Source of the DNA: Gordionus sp. m RMFG-2023
Taxonomy: Eukaryota; Nematomorpha; Gordioida; Chordodea; Parachordodidae
Direction of reading: 5' to 3'
DNA length: 64,000 nucleotides
Assembly (NCBI RefSeq): GCF_954871325.1
Contig: NC_088778.1
Coordinates: 5,365,743-5,429,742, forward strand
Shown: piece by piece, positions 60,120 to 64,000 of the stretch
Layout: each line of letters opens with the position of its first letter
How positions within the stretch are numbered: position 1 is the stretch's first letter
Program-made: the position numbers and the translations under genes
The notes under the pieces: generated by a model
Told to the model about the DNA's origin: nothing
The model's database searches: none
What the model saw: only the letters and a program-made list of their open reading frames with translations

Positions 60120-62340
60120 TAAATTACTTTTTAAAAAACGATCTTCTATATATTTTTATATCTTGGACAAACTTATATCCATAAAAATTACAACTAAATT
60201 TATATCTATTCAAATCCGATTTTATTTTTTTTGAAATTTCATTTTTTTGTAAAAATGATTATTTAATTAGAATTTTAATATTAGAATAAAAATTGAAATA
60301 TCCTTAGTGTATAAAAATGCGATCAAAGTGCTTAACATGCCTTTAACTGGTTCTGCATCACTTAATAGTTTGCATATTCTTTTAGAAGTATAAAAATTTC
60401 TCTTCAGACTAGAATTTCAATTTCGAAAAGTTCTAATTATTTTACAAATGGAAAAATTTATTCGGCAAAATTTTCTTATATTATTTTTTTTTTTTAAATA
60501 TATCCTGTCCTGAAAAAAATATATAATTTTATAAATTTTTATATGAGTTTCTCATGTGTACACCCACTTTTAAAACAGAAAATTTATGAAAAGTTTCATT
60601 CGCCAAATATTCTTTTTGACTTATTATAAGAAGAGAAAAAAAATTTTTAAGCTACTTTTTACGAACAATTCAAAAATTTGAAAATAAATGTCGCCAATAT
60701 TCTAACATTGTTTGTATAAGTCGAGTTTATCTTTTAAAAAAAAAGGTTAATCACATGTTTTTACTTCTTCTCCTTCATTTAATTTAAAATTTTCTTTTCT
60801 TTTTTTAACTTTCATTTCCATTCAAATATTTTTTTTCTTCTCGTAACATTTTCTTCCCTTCCTTTCCAGTCAATCGTTTTTTCTTCTCTTTCTTTGTCTC
60901 TTCAATCCCGTTATTATTTATTTATTTTTTTTGTTAAAAAAAATAACATAAGAATTATTTATATATATATTTTTTTTAATTCATCTTGTCATAACACAAA
61001 ACTATTTTATATATTATATTATATTACTCCACTATATACGTAGGTATTCGTAATAATATTTTAATTTTTTTACTTATCTACCTCAAAATTAAAATATAAA
61101 TGAAGAAGATGAAACATACGGAGGTTGTCAACCTTTATGACTTTTTTATTTTTGAAAAAAATAAATTTATTTTAATATATTATTTTTATTATATTCTACC
61201 TGTTGCATTTTTTTTATTTTTTTTTAATATTAAAAAAGTAATACTTTATTTTTTTACCTTTTGTTTATTTTGCGACTAATAAATTATATATATAAGTTCT
61301 ATCTGCTAACCCTGTTGTTATAATTGTAAATATACTATTATTATTTCAAATTTTGAGCTTTAAGGTTGATTCATCTTTTTCCCAGTCTTTTAAAACAATG
61401 ATTTATTTTATCTTTCTCCCGAAAATTTCTTTGAAACAAAAATTTTAATTTCAGACTAAATTTTCATAAAAACAAGTTTGTTTTTTTAATATATTAGGCT
61501 TTAAAAACTAACAATATTTTATAATACTACCTACCACTTCTAATACCGACAAAAATAATACAATTATTTTATAAGAAAATATATATGTGTTTATGTATAT
61601 GTAAAAAATAAAATAAAAATAAATGTTTTTGTAAAAATAATATAATTGTCAGGTAAATTAAAATATGATTTATCAAGAGGAGTTAAAATTATATATTTAT
61701 TTTTTAAAACACTTCTAAATAAGAAATTTTTTTAATTCCTTTTTTTTAAAAAAAAATATGATATGAAAATTTTCCAAAAATCGAAAAAAATAAAATTAGG
61801 CATCTTGTATCAGACATTATCATCATGACAATATTTGTTTTTCATAACTTGATAAATGACAATTTAAACGATATTTTAGAAAAATGTAATATTTTAATAA
61901 AAATTTTGAATTTCGTATAAATTCATATACTATAATTAATCTAAAAAAGTAATTCGTATAAAAATTTTGGAGATAGAACTATACGTCATCAAAGCATTTC
62001 CCACTCCGACATTTTCCAGTATTATTTGCGATCTCGATGAATCTTATCTTGCCTTTTCGAAATATAAATTCCTCTTTAAAAAAATAAATGATTATTTTTT
62101 CTTTAAACCAAAAATTGGGATACTAAATTTTACTTTCTAATCCCCAAATTTTATTCTGACAGAATCTTACCCCAGAAAGTAATAGAAAAATGTTTATTTT
62201 TTAAATATTTATTAATTTTATTCATTATCTTAATATTCTATAATTGCAATTTTAATGGTGGCAAAGTCAATCTTTACCCCATACCATACTACCCCAAGAA
62301 AAGTGAGAAAGTGTTGAGATCTGTTTAATAGTTAAGAGTA
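60120..62340. other. Intergenic, A+T-rich; no gene supported
   Basis: Low-complexity A+T with a pyrimidine-rich tract at about 60755-60925. No conserved frame, RNA gene or element end was recognised. Confidence 0.5.
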
Positions 62341-62349
62341 AATCAGTAG

Positions 62350-62532
62350 ATTTTCAAAAACTACTAACCCAATATTTTGGTCAAAAAATAATTAGACACG
62401 CCATGGAGATTTTGCTGCTGCATAAATGTTTGGACTCATATTCACGAAATCTCTTAGCTTGCTTATTACCTATTATTTTGGCTAAAATTTTGATTTAAAA
62501 TTTGACTAAATCGAGCTCGTTTAACATTACTA
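62350..62532. repeat. MITE of the TAGTGTTGTTAAACGG family, copy 5
   Basis: Right end CTCGTTTAACATTACTA and internal TTTTGGCTAAAATTTTGAT are clear; the left end (CAAAAACTACTAACCCAATA) is eroded. Confidence 0.6.
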
Positions 62533-62909
62533 TTTATTATATCTTATTTCATAGTATCAACTTGAAAATTTTTAACATTAAATTAAACCAATGGGAATAT
62601 TTTTTTTTTAAAACTTTGAATTTTTCCAAATTATTATTCTAACATTATTTATTTAGTATTTTATATCTAAAATTACAGAACTTATATTGTCATAAAAAAA
62701 TTTTGGATTTAAAAAATATTTTGAAGAATGGATTTTAAATAAAAATTGATTTAAATTTTATGAACGATGGTGTTCGCTGAAATTTTTAGGGTAAATCACT
62801 ATGAACAAACTATAGAATATCATTCAGACACAGATCCTTAAAATGTTTAAAAATGCGCGCTATAACTATTTTCCTGATTTTTAATATATCACCCTCCCCT
62901 CCTTCTCCT

Positions 62910-63320
62910 ACGACATAAATATGTCGCATTGGGATATGGAATTCATTTGGAATTCGAAATCTCTCAATCTTAAATAATTTATGGATACCGATTTTTAAAT
63001 CCGAAAAATCTGTTTTGACCGGAAATGTATTCCAGGATGGATAGAGTATACACGCACTGAGAATTTCAGGAAATTTTGTCTAGAACCTTTATATCAATTT
63101 TATATAATTTAACTTTTTGGGGAAAAAAAATACACAAAAGTTTATGTACAATATTTGTCTGAAATTTATTGAGTAGGTAGTCTAGACATACAGGAATTGA
63201 TTTCCAAGTAAAATCAGATTTAAAAATTGCCTTCAGTAAAATGATTTAAAAATTGCCTCCTTTAAAAATGATATAAAATCGAGAAATTCCAAATTCCAAT
63301 ACCACACATGTATTAAGTCA
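62910..63320. repeat. About 400-bp MITE with long inverted ends, copy 2
   Basis: Partner of 43385-43776. Left end ATATGTCGCATTGGGATATG, right end AATTCCAATACCACACATGT. Shared internal words in the same order include GACCGGAAATGTATTC and GTAAAATCAGATTT. Confidence 0.8.
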
Positions 63321-64000
63321 ATTGCAAATTTGTCTATTTTTAAAAAAAAAAAATAAACTAAACTTTTTGAAATTTAAGGGTATAAGAGGCCTCATAAAGT
63401 CGACCTGTAGTTTTCCAAAAATAAGTATTTATTTTTACCTAAATCAAATTTTTTTTTTATATTCGTTACAACATACTGCACTAAGTATAAGGTGGGTTTT
63501 TATTTATTTTAAATTTTTTACGTAAGAATTCCTGTAAACATTTTTATTTTCATTAAATTCTTAATTATTAAGTTCAATTTCCTTTTTGGGAAAATAAACT
63601 CGAAATTCTAAATATGGTGAGTGTCCGCGGGTTTGACTCAAATGATAACCTCAAGTATAGTAATAAGAAAATAATATTCAAAGATTTTGATCCCGGAAAA
63701 ATTTTTTAAATGAAGATTTTTTTTAAAATGCTCAAAAGATTTTTGATTAATTGCCTAAAATTTTAAATTTTGTAAAAATATAAGTAAATAGTTTATGATT
63801 ATTATGTACGATACATAGAAGTAAGTGTTTGAGTTACCTAATCTGAGACAACTCCAAAATAGCTGCCAAGTTTTTATCCTAAAAATATTTTTCAACTTGT
63901 AGGTTTGGTTTAATTTAACTCTTAGCACAAGCTTGGTTTAACCACAATAAGTAATTATCGATATTGTACATAGAAAGAGATCAATCACAAAACTTTCTAT
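63321..64000. other. Intergenic, A+T-rich; nothing recognised
   Basis: A 67-codon frame overlaps the MITE end but shows no family. No other feature is visible up to the window edge. Confidence 0.5.

Noticed and set aside
1-64000. CRISPR arrays, operons, prophage or bacterial features
   Set aside because: No regularly spaced direct repeats with unique spacers, and spliced animal genes dominate; the tandem arrays seen are satellite-like.

Overview
The window is a very A+T-rich stretch (about three quarters A+T by eye) of a nuclear animal genome. Three protein-coding genes can be supported: a kinesin-6 motor gene of the KIF20/MKLP2 type on the minus strand (14 exons, 23198 down to 4451), an intronless peptide-type rhodopsin-family GPCR on the plus strand (34591-35733), and a tRNA-dihydrouridine synthase 3 gene (DUS3/DUS3L type) on the plus strand (5 exons, 41228-51755). 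For both spliced genes the exon chain was worked out by hand: GT/AG sites, codon phase and family motifs agree at every junction. The GPCR with an E/DRY-type motif and the kinesin-6 point to a metazoan. The base composition, one 42-bp intron beside multi-kilobase introns, and the load of small hAT-like elements suit an A+T-rich invertebrate, but I cannot name the phylum.

Layout. 1-4450: intergenic, with one G+C-richer island of unknown origin (about 960-1660). 4451-23198: kinesin gene; its introns hold a 163-bp tandem duplication, a non-autonomous hAT element with a perfect 8-bp target duplication lying inside Ty3-type integrase fossil sequence, several MITEs, two satellite-like blocks of TTCGAATA units and a LINE 3' tail. 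23199-34590: intergenic, with one unrecognised coding-like exon (24183-24365), duplicated segments, a fold-back element (26593-27378) and a 1.4-kb element with about 430-bp inverted arms (30926-32334). 34591-35733: GPCR. 35734-41227: a decayed hAT transposase (about 37510-39240) and a minisatellite. 41228-51755: DUS3; its introns hold at least seven MITE-like insertions, one with 56/56-bp identical terminal inverted repeats. 51756-64000: intergenic, with a tRNA-like relic, a Ty3-type reverse transcriptase scrap, a deleted hAT with target duplication (59398-60107) and more MITE copies.

The three genes show no functional link: one serves cytokinesis, one neuropeptide-like signalling, one tRNA modification. 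The kinesin and GPCR are separated by about 11 kb and diverge; GPCR and DUS3 are tandem on the plus strand, 5.5 kb apart. Most of the non-genic structure is explained by at least five families of short inverted-repeat DNA elements present in several copies. I did not find a convincing novel multi-gene system; the most unusual items are the element architectures, the unrecognised exon at 24183-24365 and the divergent GPCR motifs.
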